This document shows positions 8,350-18,200 of a DNA stretch of 64,000 nucleotides, in pieces. The stretch is taken from the NCBI GenBank assembly GCA_963777775.1, contig CAVZRL010000009.1:806001-870000 (forward strand), in the 5' to 3' direction. Under the pieces are notes generated by a model. That model did not search any database, was not told the DNA's origin, and worked only from the letters and a program-made list of their open reading frames with translations. The DNA comes from WHSW01 sp963777775 (GTDB lineage Bacteria; Actinomycetota; Thermoleophilia; Solirubrobacterales; 70-9). Every line of letters starts with the position of its first letter. The first letter of the stretch is position 1. The translations under genes and the position numbers were made by a program.

Positions 8350-10755
8350 GTGCTCGGACGACCACCGCTCAAGGCGCTCGGCGCCGCCGGCGCCGCGCTG
8401 GGGACAGCGGCAGCCGGCCTCTGGTGGCAATTCGTGCGCCGGCCCCTGCCGCGCACCACCGGGACGATCAGCATCCCCGGCCCCTCCGCCCCTGTAACGA
8501 TCCGGCGCGACCGCTGGGGCGTCCCGCACGTCAGCGCCCGCTCCGCCGAGGACGGCTGGTTCGGGCAGGGGTTCTGCCACGGGCAGGATCGGCTTTGGCA
8601 ACTCGACCTCTACCGGCGCTTGGCCTGCGGCCGCCTGGCGGAGATAGCCGGCGCCGCCGGTCTCCCGGCGGACCGCTTCGTGCGCACCCTCGGCCTGCGC
8701 CGGATCGCGCTCGCCGAGGAGGCGGAGCTGGGGGAGGAGCTGGGGTCGGCGCTCGCGGCCTACAGCGCCGGCGTCAACGCATCCGCCGAGGCTGCCGCCG
8801 CGCTCCCGGTCGAGCTTCAACTCCTGCGGACCGAGTTCGAGCCCTGGCGCCCGGCCGACACCCTGGCCCTGACCAAGCTGCTGGCACTGGGGCTGTCGAC
8901 GAACTGGGAGCGCGAGCTGATCCGCGCCGACATGGTCCGCGACCTGGGCCCCGAGCTGGCGGCGCGCCTTGACCCGGGCTACCCCGAGGGCAATCCGGTG
9001 GCGCTCGAGCCGGGAACCGAGTGGCGCGGCGGCGGACTGGCGCTCGCCGCGCAGATCGACGTCCTGCGGGAGGCGCTCGGGTTCGCGCCCGAGGCGACGG
9101 GCTCGAACAACTGGGCCGTCTCGCCGAGGCGCTCGGCGACCGGCAGCGCCCTGCTTGCCGGCGACCCCCACCTGCCCCCGAGCATGCCGGGGATCACCTA
9201 CCAGCTCGGAATCGAGGTCGGCGGACGGACCTGCCGCGGGGCGTCGTTTCCGGGCCGGATCGGGATCGCCTTTGGCCAGAACGACGACGTCGCCTGGTCG
9301 TTCACCAACACGATGGCCGACGTGATGGACCTGTTCGTCGAGCGGGTGCGCGACGAGCAGTACGAGTTCCGCGGCGAGCTGCTTCCACTCTCGCTCACCG
9401 AGGAGCTGATCGAGGTCAAGGGTCGCCGCGAACCCGAGCGGCTCCTGGTCCGAGCCACCCATCACGGGCCGCTCGTCAACGAGGCCCTGCGCGCCGATCC
9501 CGACGAGCCGCTGGCGCTGAGCTGGACGGCGCTCCAGGCGCCCTGCGTGACCGAGGCGAGCCTGGCGGTACTGCCAGCGCGCAGCGGGCCGGAGCTGGTC
9601 GCCTCGCTGGCACCTCACAACGCGCCGGTCTCGAACCTGGTCTGGGCCGACCGCCAGGGCGCGATCGGCTACAAGATGATCGGTTTCGTCCCGCTCCGCG
9701 CGGGGGGCTGCCCGGACCTGCCGAAGCCGGGCTGGACCGGCGAGCACGAGTGGCAGGGCCGGGTGCCCTACGACGAGCTCCCCGAGCTGGTCAACCCGGA
9801 GCAGGGCTACGTCCTCACCGCCAACAACCGGATCACACCCGAGGACTACCCGCACCACATCACCAGCGACTGGCTCGACGGCTACCGGGCTCGCCGGATC
9901 GAGGACCTGCTGACCGCCGAGGACGAGCATGACCTCGACAGCTTCGCGCGGATCCAGACCGACATGGTCTCGATCCCAGGGCTCGAGACCGCCCGGCGGC
10001 TCGCCCGGCTGCGCGCCCGGGACCAGCGCGAGACGGCGGCGATCGAGCGCCTGCGGAGCTGGGACGGGGAGATGGGGCCGGACTCGGTCGCGGCGACGAT
10101 CTACCAGGCGTTCACACTGCAGCTCGCGCGCGAGGTGACGCGGCTTGTGATCGGCGACCGTGACCTCGGCGAGCGCTGGCTCGATCGGGCCGACAACGGG
10201 TTCATGCGGCACGTCTCCTCGCCCTGGCGCTGGCACTCGCACCTGCTCGGGCTCTGGGCGCAGGGTGACGCGGAGCTGATCGGATGCGAATGGGACGAGC
10301 TGGCGCTCGACTCGCTGCGGGCCGCCCTCGACGAGCTGGAGAGGCGATTCGGCGCCGATCCCGCCGGGTGGACCTGGGGGGTGGTCCACGCGCTCGACTT
10401 CCCGCACGCACTCGGCGACGCCAACCCGGCCCTGGCGGCGATCTTCAGCCGCCGGCTCGAGGTCGGGGGTGGCGAGGAGACGGTGGCGCAGGTCGGCTGG
10501 GACCCGAACGACCCCTACCGGGCGATCTGGGCCCCGGCCTGGCGGATGATCGCCGACGCCAGCGACCCGGCACGCTCGCGCTGGCAGGCGTTCACCGGCC
10601 AGTCCGGTCACGTCGCCAGCTCCCACTACGACGACCTCCAGCCCCGCTGGGCCGGCGGCGGGACACAGGCGATGGCCGGGGAGCCTCCCTGGCGAACCCT
10701 GACCCTCGACCCCGCCACCCCGGCGGCGAGCGACGAGCGACGAGCGACGAGCTGA
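8350..10755 (+). CDS. Penicillin acylase family protein (Ntn amidohydrolase)
   Basis: 801 residues. An N-terminal membrane anchor or signal segment (about 8-28) is followed by the alpha subunit, then the autocatalytic junction ATGSNNWAV with the nucleophile Ser252 that would become the N-terminus of the beta subunit. GDPHLPPSMPG and the FGQNDDVAWSFTN region are typical. Family members hydrolyse amides such as beta-lactam side chains or acyl-homoserine lactones; the substrate cannot be told. GTG 8350 lies 7 nt after TAGAGT, so the mRNA is probably leaderless. The last residues are encoded by a CGACGAG tandem repeat. The stop overlaps the next ATG (TGATG). Confidence 0.9.
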   Translation: MLGRPPLKALGAAGAALGTAAAGLWWQFVRRPLPRTTGTISIPGPSAPVTIRRDRWGVPHVSARSAEDGWFGQGFCHGQDRLWQLDLYRRLACGRLAEIAGAAGLPADRFVRTLGLRRIALAEEAELGEELGSALAAYSAGVNASAEAAAALPVELQLLRTEFEPWRPADTLALTKLLALGLSTNWERELIRADMVRDLGPELAARLDPGYPEGNPVALEPGTEWRGGGLALAAQIDVLREALGFAPEATGSNNWAVSPRRSATGSALLAGDPHLPPSMPGITYQLGIEVGGRTCRGASFPGRIGIAFGQNDDVAWSFTNTMADVMDLFVERVRDEQYEFRGELLPLSLTEELIEVKGRREPERLLVRATHHGPLVNEALRADPDEPLALSWTALQAPCVTEASLAVLPARSGPELVASLAPHNAPVSNLVWADRQGAIGYKMIGFVPLRAGGCPDLPKPGWTGEHEWQGRVPYDELPELVNPEQGYVLTANNRITPEDYPHHITSDWLDGYRARRIEDLLTAEDEHDLDSFARIQTDMVSIPGLETARRLARLRARDQRETAAIERLRSWDGEMGPDSVAATIYQAFTLQLAREVTRLVIGDRDLGERWLDRADNGFMRHVSSPWRWHSHLLGLWAQGDAELIGCEWDELALDSLRAALDELERRFGADPAGWTWGVVHALDFPHALGDANPALAAIFSRRLEVGGGEETVAQVGWDPNDPYRAIWAPAWRMIADASDPARSRWQAFTGQSGHVASSHYDDLQPRWAGGGTQAMAGEPPWRTLTLDPATPAASDERRATS
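10726..10751 (+). repeat. Tandem CGACGAG heptanucleotide repeat (3 copies)
   Basis: Three perfect copies of CGACGAG at 10731-10737, 10738-10744 and 10745-10751, preceded by a partial copy, form the 3' end of the penicillin acylase gene. The same heptamer in the same orientation occurs in four copies inside ileS at 43925-43952. Confidence 0.7.
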
Positions 10756-11222
10756 TGAGCCGCCGCAAGCAGATCGAGCTCACCGCCGCCGAACAACTTC
10801 ACCTCCTCAGCTCCCAACGCATCGTGATCATCTCCACCCTCGGCCCCCGCGGCTGGCCGCATTCGATGCCGATGTGGTTCGCGGTCCGCGAGGGCGAGAT
10901 CTGGGTCTGGACGTACGCGAAGTCGCAAAAGGTGCGCAACCTCGAGCGCGACCCCCGCGCCACCCTCCTGGTCGAGGCCGGCACGGAATACCTCGAGCTG
11001 CGCGGGGTCCAGATCGAGGCCGAGGCGGAGCTGGTTCGCGACCCCGAGTCCGTGCTCGAGTTCGGCACCGAGCTGGCGCTGCGCTACTCGGACGACATCG
11101 ATTCGATCGAGGGCGATGCCGCCGCCGCGCTGCGGGCGCAGGCGGCGAAGCGGGTCGCGATCAGGTTTCGTCCCGTGCGGACCGCGAGCTGGGACCACCG
11201 CAAGCTTGGCGGCACCTACTAG
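10755..11222 (+). CDS. Pyridoxamine 5'-phosphate oxidase-like (split-barrel FMN/F420-binding) protein
   Basis: 155 residues of the PNPOx-like split beta-barrel fold: ISTLGPRGWPHSMPMWF at residues 27-43, then QKVRNLERDPRATLLVE. Actinobacterial proteins of this shape bind FMN or F420 and reduce or bind varied substrates; no specific one can be assigned. The ATG overlaps the last base of the penicillin acylase stop (TGATG), so the two genes form an operon with coupled translation. Confidence 0.8.
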   Translation: MSRRKQIELTAAEQLHLLSSQRIVIISTLGPRGWPHSMPMWFAVREGEIWVWTYAKSQKVRNLERDPRATLLVEAGTEYLELRGVQIEAEAELVRDPESVLEFGTELALRYSDDIDSIEGDAAAALRAQAAKRVAIRFRPVRTASWDHRKLGGTY

Positions 11223-11267
11223 CCGGCTCGCGCGATCGGGCCTGGGCGTCGCTAGCCTTGCCGCGCG

Positions 11268-12344
11268 ATGGAAGCTCTCAAGGGGCTGATCCTCTCGGGC
11301 GGGGCGGGCACCCGCCTGCGCCCGATCACGCACACCTCGGCCAAGCAGCTGGTGCCGGTCGCCAACAAGCCTGTCCTCTTCTACGGGATCGAGGCCCTGG
11401 TCGAAGCTGGGATCACCGAGATCGGGATCATCATCGCGCCCGACACCGGCGAAGAGATCCGTGAGGCGGCCGGCGACGGCTCGGCGTTCGGCGCCTCGAT
11501 CACCTACATCCCCCAGCAGCAGCCTCTCGGACTCGCCCACGCGGTGCTGACCGCGGAGCAGTTCCTCGGCGAGTCACCGTTCGTGATGTACCTCGGCGAC
11601 AACCTGCTCCGGGACGGGATCACCGAGCTCGTTGGCGCCTTCCGCGAGCACCAGCCGGAGGCCCTGATCCTGCTCACCCGGGTACCGGACCCGTGGCACT
11701 ACGGGGTCGCCGAGCTCGACGGCGACACGATCGTCCGCCTGGTCGAGAAGCCGAAGGACCCCCCGAGCCACATGGCGCTCGTCGGCGTCTACATGTTCAC
11801 GCCGCAGATCTTCGCCGCTGCCCGCGCGATCGAGCCGTCGGGGCGGGGTGAACTCGAGATCACCGACGCGATCCAGCAGCTGATCGACCACGGGGCAAAG
11901 GTGGAGAGCCGCACGGTCGGCGGCTGGTGGAAGGACACCGGCCAGCTCTCGGACATGCTGGAGGCGAACCGGCTCGTGCTCGAGGATCTCGAGCGGCGCA
12001 TGGACGGCGAGGCCGACGAGGAGACCAGGGTCGAGGGCAGGGTCGCGATCGAGGCCGGCGCCAAGCTCGAGCGCTCCGTCGTCCGCGGACCGGCAGTGAT
12101 CGGAGCGGGGACGCGGATCGTCGATTCCTACATCGGCCCGTACACGTCGATCGACCGCGACGTCGAGATCATCGGCTCGGAAGTCGAGCACTCGATCCTG
12201 CTCGCGGGGGCCTGCGTCCGCGACCTCGACACCCGAATCGAGGCCAGCCTGCTCGGCCGCAACGTCAAGCTCACCCGCGGGGAGGCGCTGCCGAAGACCC
12301 TGCGGATGATCGTCGGTGACAACTCCGAGGTCCAGATCCCGTGA
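11268..12344 (+). CDS. rmlA: Glucose-1-phosphate thymidylyltransferase, long form
   Basis: First step of dTDP-L-rhamnose synthesis: glucose-1-phosphate plus dTTP. 358 residues: a nucleotidyltransferase domain (about 1-240) with GGAGTRLRPIT near 9-19 and the sugar-site segment GDNLLRDG, then a C-terminal left-handed beta-helix of hexapeptide repeats (about 250-350). This is the long StrD/archaeal-type form, not the 290-residue RmlA. The start lies 9 nt after a TAGCCT -10 (11253-11258), with no Shine-Dalgarno. It is the first gene of the rmlA-D-B-C operon; rmlD overlaps its stop by GTGA. Confidence 0.93.
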   Translation: MEALKGLILSGGAGTRLRPITHTSAKQLVPVANKPVLFYGIEALVEAGITEIGIIIAPDTGEEIREAAGDGSAFGASITYIPQQQPLGLAHAVLTAEQFLGESPFVMYLGDNLLRDGITELVGAFREHQPEALILLTRVPDPWHYGVAELDGDTIVRLVEKPKDPPSHMALVGVYMFTPQIFAAARAIEPSGRGELEITDAIQQLIDHGAKVESRTVGGWWKDTGQLSDMLEANRLVLEDLERRMDGEADEETRVEGRVAIEAGAKLERSVVRGPAVIGAGTRIVDSYIGPYTSIDRDVEIIGSEVEHSILLAGACVRDLDTRIEASLLGRNVKLTRGEALPKTLRMIVGDNSEVQIP

Positions 12345-13231
12345 GGATCCTGGTCACGGGGGCGGCCGGGATGCTCGGCGGGGACGTGGTCGAGGCGTTA
12401 TCGGCGCGCCGCCACGCGGTCCTCGGTCTCGCCCGCTCCGAGCTTGACATCACCGACTCGGCCGCGGTCGAGGACGTGTTCGCCGAGCTGCGCCCGGAGG
12501 CGGTGCTCAACTGCGCCGCCTGGACCGATGTCGACGGAGCCGAGGCCGCCGAGCAGGCCGCGATGCAGGTCAACGACGCGGCGGCGGCGCTCGTTTCGGG
12601 GACGGCGGCGGCACACGGAGCAAAGGTGCTGCACGTCTCGAGCGACTACGTCTTCGACGGCGCCAAGGCCAGCCCCTACGTCGAGTCTGACCTCCCTGCG
12701 GCGATCTCGGCCTACGGGCGCTCGAAGCAGGCCGGCGAGACGTCGGTCGCGATCGCAAACCCGCGCCACATCATCGTTCGCTCCTCGTGGCTGTTCGGGA
12801 CCCGGGGCCCGAACTTCGTCGAGACGATGCTCCGGATCGCCGGCGAGCAGCCCGAGGTGCTGGTCGTTGCCGACCAGGTCGGAACGCCGACCTACACGCC
12901 GCACCTCGCCGAGGCGCTCGCGCGGCTGATCGAGGGCGACGAGTTCGGCATCCACCACGTCCCGGCCTCGGGGCAGTGTTCGTGGTTCGAGTTCGCGCAG
13001 GAGATCTTCGACCAGGCCGCGGTGGAATGCCGGGTGATGTCAGGAACCACCGAGATGCTGGGCCGGCCGGCGCCCCGCCCCGCCTACTCGGTGCTCGGCA
13101 GCGAGCGACCCGACCCGATCCGGCTGCCCGACTGGCGCCAGGGGCTGTCGGAGTACCTGTCCGAGCGCCGCGCCCGCAGATCGGCGAACCGCAACACGCC
13201 CGGACGCGAGGCGGAGGACGTGGTGCGATGA
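12341..13231 (+). CDS. rmlD: dTDP-4-dehydrorhamnose reductase
   Basis: Last step of dTDP-L-rhamnose synthesis (NADPH reduction of the 4-keto sugar). 296 residues with the extended SDR signature: GAAGMLGGD near 8-16, the SSDYVFDG strand with catalytic Ser/Thr context, and the YxxxK pair in YGRSKQAGE. The C-terminus is Arg-rich. GTG 12341 overlaps the rmlA stop (GTGA) and its own stop overlaps the rmlB start (ATGA), so all rml genes are translationally coupled. Confidence 0.93.
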   Translation: MRILVTGAAGMLGGDVVEALSARRHAVLGLARSELDITDSAAVEDVFAELRPEAVLNCAAWTDVDGAEAAEQAAMQVNDAAAALVSGTAAAHGAKVLHVSSDYVFDGAKASPYVESDLPAAISAYGRSKQAGETSVAIANPRHIIVRSSWLFGTRGPNFVETMLRIAGEQPEVLVVADQVGTPTYTPHLAEALARLIEGDEFGIHHVPASGQCSWFEFAQEIFDQAAVECRVMSGTTEMLGRPAPRPAYSVLGSERPDPIRLPDWRQGLSEYLSERRARRSANRNTPGREAEDVVR

Positions 13232-14226
13232 ATGTTCTGGTCACGGGTGGAGCCGGCTTCATCGGCTCCGCCTACGTCCGCCACCGGCTCAACAACCACC
13301 CGGAGTTCTCCGTCCGGGTGCTCGACAAGCTCACCTACGCGGGCCGGACCGAGAACCTGGAAGGACTCGACGAGCGCCGCTGCGCGCTGACCGTCTCCGA
13401 CATCGCCGACCGCGACGCGGTCCGGGCCGCGGTCGATGGCTGCGACGCGATCGTCAACTTCGCTGCCGAGACGCACGTCGACCGCTCGATCGAGGATCCC
13501 GGCGAGTTCATCCAGACCGACGTCTACGGGACCTACGTGTTGCTCGAGGCCGCCCGCGACGCCGGTATCCGCCACCTGCAGGTTTCCACCGACGAGGTCT
13601 ACGGCTCGATCGAGGAGGGCTCGTTCGACGAGCGCTCCGCGCTCGATCCCTCGTCCCCGTACTCGGCCTCGAAGGCCGGCGGCGACCTGCTGGTCGGGGC
13701 GTTTCGCAACACCTACGGTTGCGACGCGCTGATCGTCCGCGCCTCGAACAACTACGGCCCGCGCCAGTACCCGGAGAAGCTGATCCCGCTCTGCGTCCTC
13801 AACGCGCTCGCGGGTGACCCGCTCCCGGTCTACGGCGACGGGCTCCAGGTCCGCAACTGGCTCTGGGTGTCGGACTTCGCGAACGCGATCGATACGGTGC
13901 TGGAGTTCGGCCAAGCGGGCGAGGCCTACAACGTCGGCGGTCCCGACGAGCTGCCCAACATCGAGGTCGTGAAGCGGATCCTGGCGCTAACCGGGCGCGA
14001 CGAATCCCTGATCGAGCACGTCACCGACCGGCTCGGCCACGACCGTCGTTACTCGCTCTCCTCGGAGAAGACCCGCGGCCTCGGCTGGGAGCCGGCGGTC
14101 GGCTTCGACGACGGGATCGAGCGCACGGTCGAGTGGTACCGGGCCAACCAATGGTGGTGGGAGCCGATCCGCTCGGGCGAGTATCGCGAGTACTACGAGC
14201 GTCGCTACGGCTCGGCACTCGGCTGA
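13228..14226 (+). CDS. rmlB: dTDP-glucose 4,6-dehydratase
   Basis: Second step of the rhamnose pathway. 332 residues of the extended SDR family: NAD site GGAGFIGS (7-14), the AAETHVDRSI segment, STDEVYGS with active-site Thr-Asp-Glu, YSASKAGGD with Tyr/Lys, and the ASNNYGPRQYPEKLIP substrate loop. The frame continues upstream in rmlD, but ATG 13228 begins exactly at the Rossmann strand and overlaps the rmlD stop as ATGA. The stop overlaps rmlC (TGATG). Confidence 0.95.
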   Translation: MNVLVTGGAGFIGSAYVRHRLNNHPEFSVRVLDKLTYAGRTENLEGLDERRCALTVSDIADRDAVRAAVDGCDAIVNFAAETHVDRSIEDPGEFIQTDVYGTYVLLEAARDAGIRHLQVSTDEVYGSIEEGSFDERSALDPSSPYSASKAGGDLLVGAFRNTYGCDALIVRASNNYGPRQYPEKLIPLCVLNALAGDPLPVYGDGLQVRNWLWVSDFANAIDTVLEFGQAGEAYNVGGPDELPNIEVVKRILALTGRDESLIEHVTDRLGHDRRYSLSSEKTRGLGWEPAVGFDDGIERTVEWYRANQWWWEPIRSGEYREYYERRYGSALG

Positions 14227-14774
14227 TGGCGCGCCGGCTCGAAACGGGCCTCGCCGGGCTGGTTCTGGTCGAGCCCGAGGTGCACGGCGACGAACGGGGC
14301 TTTCTGGTCGAGACCTTCAGCGACTCGGAGTGGGCCGAGCTCGGCGTCGACACCGCGTTCGTACAGGACAACCACTCGCGCTCGGGCGCCGGGATCCTGC
14401 GCGGACTGCACTTCCAGACCACGCCGGGCCAGGCGAAGCTCGTGCGCTGCTGCCGGGGACGGATCTGGGACGTCGCCGTGGACCTGCGCCGCGGCTCGCC
14501 GACCTACGGGCAGTGGGAGGGGCACGAGCTCGACGACGTGCGCCACCGCCAGCTCTTCGTACCGGTCGGCTTCGGGCACGGCTTCTGCGTCCTCAGCGAG
14601 GTCGCCGACGTCCACTACAAGCTCTCGAGCCGCTACGACCCTGAGACCGAGGCCGGGATCACCTGGGACGACCCCGACGTTGCCGTCGATTGGCCGATCT
14701 CGGAGCCGCGGACCTCCGAGCGCGACCGCGCCGCCCCGAAGCTGGCCGAGATCGCCGACGAGCTGCCCTGGTAG
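14226..14774 (+). CDS. rmlC: dTDP-4-dehydrorhamnose 3,5-epimerase
   Basis: Third step of the pathway. 182-residue cupin-fold epimerase: DERGFLVETF, the catalytic His in ILRGLHFQ, the AKLVRCCRGRIWDVAVDLR core strand, and VPVGFGHGFCVLS. ATG 14226 shares a base with the rmlB stop. The C-terminal FEAD-like end KLAEIADELPW is typical. It is the last gene of the rml operon and convergent with the SnoaL-like gene; no strong terminator hairpin is visible in the 38-bp gap. Confidence 0.93.
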   Translation: MARRLETGLAGLVLVEPEVHGDERGFLVETFSDSEWAELGVDTAFVQDNHSRSGAGILRGLHFQTTPGQAKLVRCCRGRIWDVAVDLRRGSPTYGQWEGHELDDVRHRQLFVPVGFGHGFCVLSEVADVHYKLSSRYDPETEAGITWDDPDVAVDWPISEPRTSERDRAAPKLAEIADELPW

Positions 14775-14812
14775 GCGCGGGCGAAGGCGCTAATGGGTCG
14801 CTGTGAACCGGG

Positions 14813-15211
14813 CTAGTCCGCCCCCGGGTCGGCTGCCGCCTCGAGCGCGGCATCGAGGGTCGGATACTCGCGCAGGGACACCGCCCGACCTCCGGCGAAC
14901 CTCCACAGGTGAGCCTCGCGACGTTCGACCTGATGGGTCGTTCCGGCCGGGGTGCCGCGATGGCACACCGCCACCGCCACGAACGCCCCGAGGTCGGCGA
15001 CCTGCTCGACGTCGGTGCGAAAGTCGGCGAATGCCGCGACGACGTCGCGGACGCGGGTCATCGCGTCGCGGTCGCGCAGAACCCTGGCGTCGGGTTCGCC
15101 GGTGTTGGGGTGCCACTCGAATCCCGGCGCCACCAGCTCGGCGACAATCGCGTAGTCGCCCCGGTTGATCGCCTCATACGCGGAGCGCACCTGCGCGACA
15201 TGGTCGTCCAC
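14813..15211 (-). CDS. SnoaL-like/NTF2-fold protein
   Basis: 132 residues of the NTF2-like alpha+beta barrel (SnoaL-like): RSAYEAINRGDYAIVAELVAPGFEWHPN at the N-terminus and REAHLWRFAGGRAVSLREY at the C-terminus. These folds include small isomerases, hydrolases and orphan proteins; no activity can be assigned. An ATG exists six codons earlier (15229), but GTG 15211 sits 7 nt after a TAGCGT hexamer (15219-15224 on the other strand) and gives the usual family N-terminus VDDHVAQVR, so the shorter leaderless form is preferred. Confidence 0.75.
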   Translation of the reverse strand: MDDHVAQVRSAYEAINRGDYAIVAELVAPGFEWHPNTGEPDARVLRDRDAMTRVRDVVAAFADFRTDVEQVADLGAFVAVAVCHRGTPAGTTHQVERREAHLWRFAGGRAVSLREYPTLDAALEAAADPGAD

Positions 15212-15285
15212 GGCCCGCACGCTACTCATCCGGTCGTTCGAGCGCGATCAGTGGGTCGCCGGATCCGATCCGTAAGATCAATCGG

Positions 15286-18200
15286 TTGAGACCGATGCCG
15301 AAGTCGAGTGTGAAATCGGACCCGTTGGCGGCCTTCAGCGAGCGCACCCGCCGCTGGTTCGAGGCGTCGTTCGAGGCACCGACTCCCGCCCAGGCGCAGG
15401 GCTGGCCGAAGATCGCCTCCGGCGCCAATACGCTGATCTGCGCCCCGACCGGCTCCGGCAAGACCCTGAGTGCGTTCCTGTGGGGGATCGACGCGCTCTC
15501 GCGCAACCCCGAGAGCCTTGGTTCCGGGGTGCGGATCGTCTACGTTTCCCCGCTCAAAGCCCTCTCGTACGACATCGAGCGCAACCTGCGCGCGCCGCTG
15601 TCGGGAATCGGCGCCGAGGTCTCGGTCGGGCTTCGGACCGGTGACACGCCCCAGAAGGAGCGCCAGGCGATGCGACGGACGCCGCCCGACGTCCTGATCA
15701 CGACCCCGGAGTCGCTGTACCTGATCATCACCTCGCAGGCGCGCGAGATCCTGACCGCGGTCGAGGCGGTGATCGTCGACGAGATCCACGCGGTCGCGCA
15801 ATCCAAGCGTGGCGCCCACCTGGCGCTGACGCTCGAGCGGCTCTCGCATCTGGTGGCCGCCGAGGGCAACCCGGAGCCGCAGCGGATCGGGCTCTCTGCG
15901 ACCCAGCGTCCGCTCGACCGGGTCGCGCGCTTTCTCGCCGGCCCGAAGCGCGAGTGCGAGATCGTCGACGCCGGGGTCCGCAAGCAGCTCGACCTCGAGA
16001 TCGTCGTCCCCGTCGACGACATGAACAATCCGAACGTTCCGCCCGCCTCCTCCGCTTCGCGTGCGGGGGCGGACGGGTCAGCTGTCAGCACGAGCATGCC
16101 GCCGCACTCACCCGACCGCATCGACCCCGGCCCGATCGAGGCCTCGCTGGACCCGGCGGCCAACCCGCGCTCGATCTGGCCGGCGATCTATCCGGAGCTG
16201 CTCGAGCTCGTCCGCACACATACCTCGACGATCATCTTCGTCAACAACCGCCGCGGCGCCGAGCGCCTCGCGAAGCGGCTCAACGAACTCCATAACGATC
16301 AGCACGAGCCAGAGCTTCCGGCTACGGAGCAAGCGGCCAATCACGCATCCGCCACCGACGCTCCTCCGGCGGGACAGGACCCGCCGGCCACCGACAAGAG
16401 CATCGAGGAGATCGCCCGCGCCCACCACGGCTCACTCGCCCACGAGGAGCGCCTCGTCGTCGAGGAGCTGCTCAAGTCGGGCAAGCTGCCCTGCCTGGTC
16501 GCGACCTCGTCGCTCGAGCTCGGAATCGACATGGGCGCCGTCGACCTGGTGATCCAGGTCGAGTCGCCGAAGTCGGTCGCCCGCGGCCTGCAGCGGGTCG
16601 GCCGCGCCGGCCACCAGCTCGGAGAGACGTCGAAGGGCCGCATCTTCCCCAAGTTCCGCGCCGACCTGCTCGAGTGTGCCGTGGTCGCGAAGCGGATGCG
16701 CGCGGGCGAGATCGAGGAGACCGTGATTCCCCGCAACCCACTCGACGTGCTCGCCCAGCACCTGGTCTCGATGGTCGCCGACAACGAGTGGGAGGTCGAC
16801 GAGGTCGAGCGCCTGGTGACCGCGACGGAGCCGTTCGTCGAGCTCTCGCGCGAGCAGCTCGAGAACGTGCTCGACATGCTCGATGGCCGCTACCCGTCGG
16901 AGAAGTTCGCCGAGCTGCGCCCGCGGCTGGTCTGGGACCGGACCGCCGGCACCGTGCGGGGCCGCAAGGGCGCCCGCCAGCTTGCGGTGACCAACGCCGG
17001 CACGATCCCCGACCGCGGTCTCTACGGTGTCCACCTGCCCGACGGGCGGCGGGTGGGCGAGCTCGACGAGGAGATGGTCTATGAGGCGCGCCCGGGCCAG
17101 ACCTTCCTGCTCGGCGCGACCACCTGGCGGATCGAGGACATCACCCGCGATCGGGTGATCGTCACCCCCGCTCCCGGCGTGCCGGGGGCGGTGCCGTTCT
17201 GGCGTGGAGACGGGATCGGGCGCCCGTCCGAGCTCGGCCGCGCGATCGGCGCCTTCGCCCGCGAGGCGGTCGGCGCCGACCCCGAGACCCTGGCCGCCGA
17301 CAACGACCTCGACCGGCGGGCGGCGGAGAACCTGGTCGCCTACCTGCGCGAGCAGCAGGCCGCGACGCGCGTCGTGCCCTCGGACGAGTCGCTGGTCGTC
17401 GAGCGCTTCCGGGACGAGATCGGAGACTGGCGGCTGTGCGTGCTCTCCCCGTTCGGCGGGCGCGTCCACGCCGCCTGGGGGCTTGCGCTCTCGGCGCGGA
17501 TCCGCGACCGGCTCGACCTCGAGGCGGACGCGATCTGGTCCGACGACGGGATCGTCGTCCACCTCCCCGACGCCGACGAGCCCCCCGACGCGGAGCTCGT
17601 CCTGCTCGAGCCCGACGAGGTCGAGGACCTGGTCGTCCGCGAGCTCGGCGGCTCGGCGCTGTTCGGAGCCCGCTTTCGCGAGAACGCAGCCCGCAGCCTG
17701 CTGATCCCGCGCGCCTACCCCGGCAAGCGAACGCCGCTCTGGCAGCAGCGACTGCGCGCCCAGAGCCTGCTCGAGGTGGCCAAGGACTTCCCCCGCTTTC
17801 CGGTCGTGCTCGAGACCTACCGCGAGTGCCTGCGCGACGTACTCGACCTGCCCGCCCTGGTCGAGCTGCTGCGCGACCTGCACTCGCGGCGGATCTCCCT
17901 GGTCGAGGTCGAGACGCAGACCGCGTCGCCGTTCGCCTCCTCGCTGCTGTTCGACTACGTCGCCACCTACATGTACGAGGGCGACACGCCGAACGCCGAG
18001 CGCCGTGCCGCCGCCCTGGCGCTCGACCGCGACCTGCTCTCGGAGCTGCTCGGGGCGGACGAGCTGCGCGAGCTGATCGATCCCGAGGCGCTCGACGAGG
18101 TCGAGCGCTCGCTGCAGCTCAAGCACCCCGACGCCCTGGCGAAGGACCGCGACGCGCTCCAGCAGGTGCTGCGCCGGCTCGGCGACCTGAGTGCCGAGGA

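Noticed and set aside
8032..10626. Long minus-strand open frame (864 codons) opposite the penicillin acylase gene
   Set aside because: Asp/Arg/Val-rich translation without any domain; typical antisense shadow of a high-GC gene.
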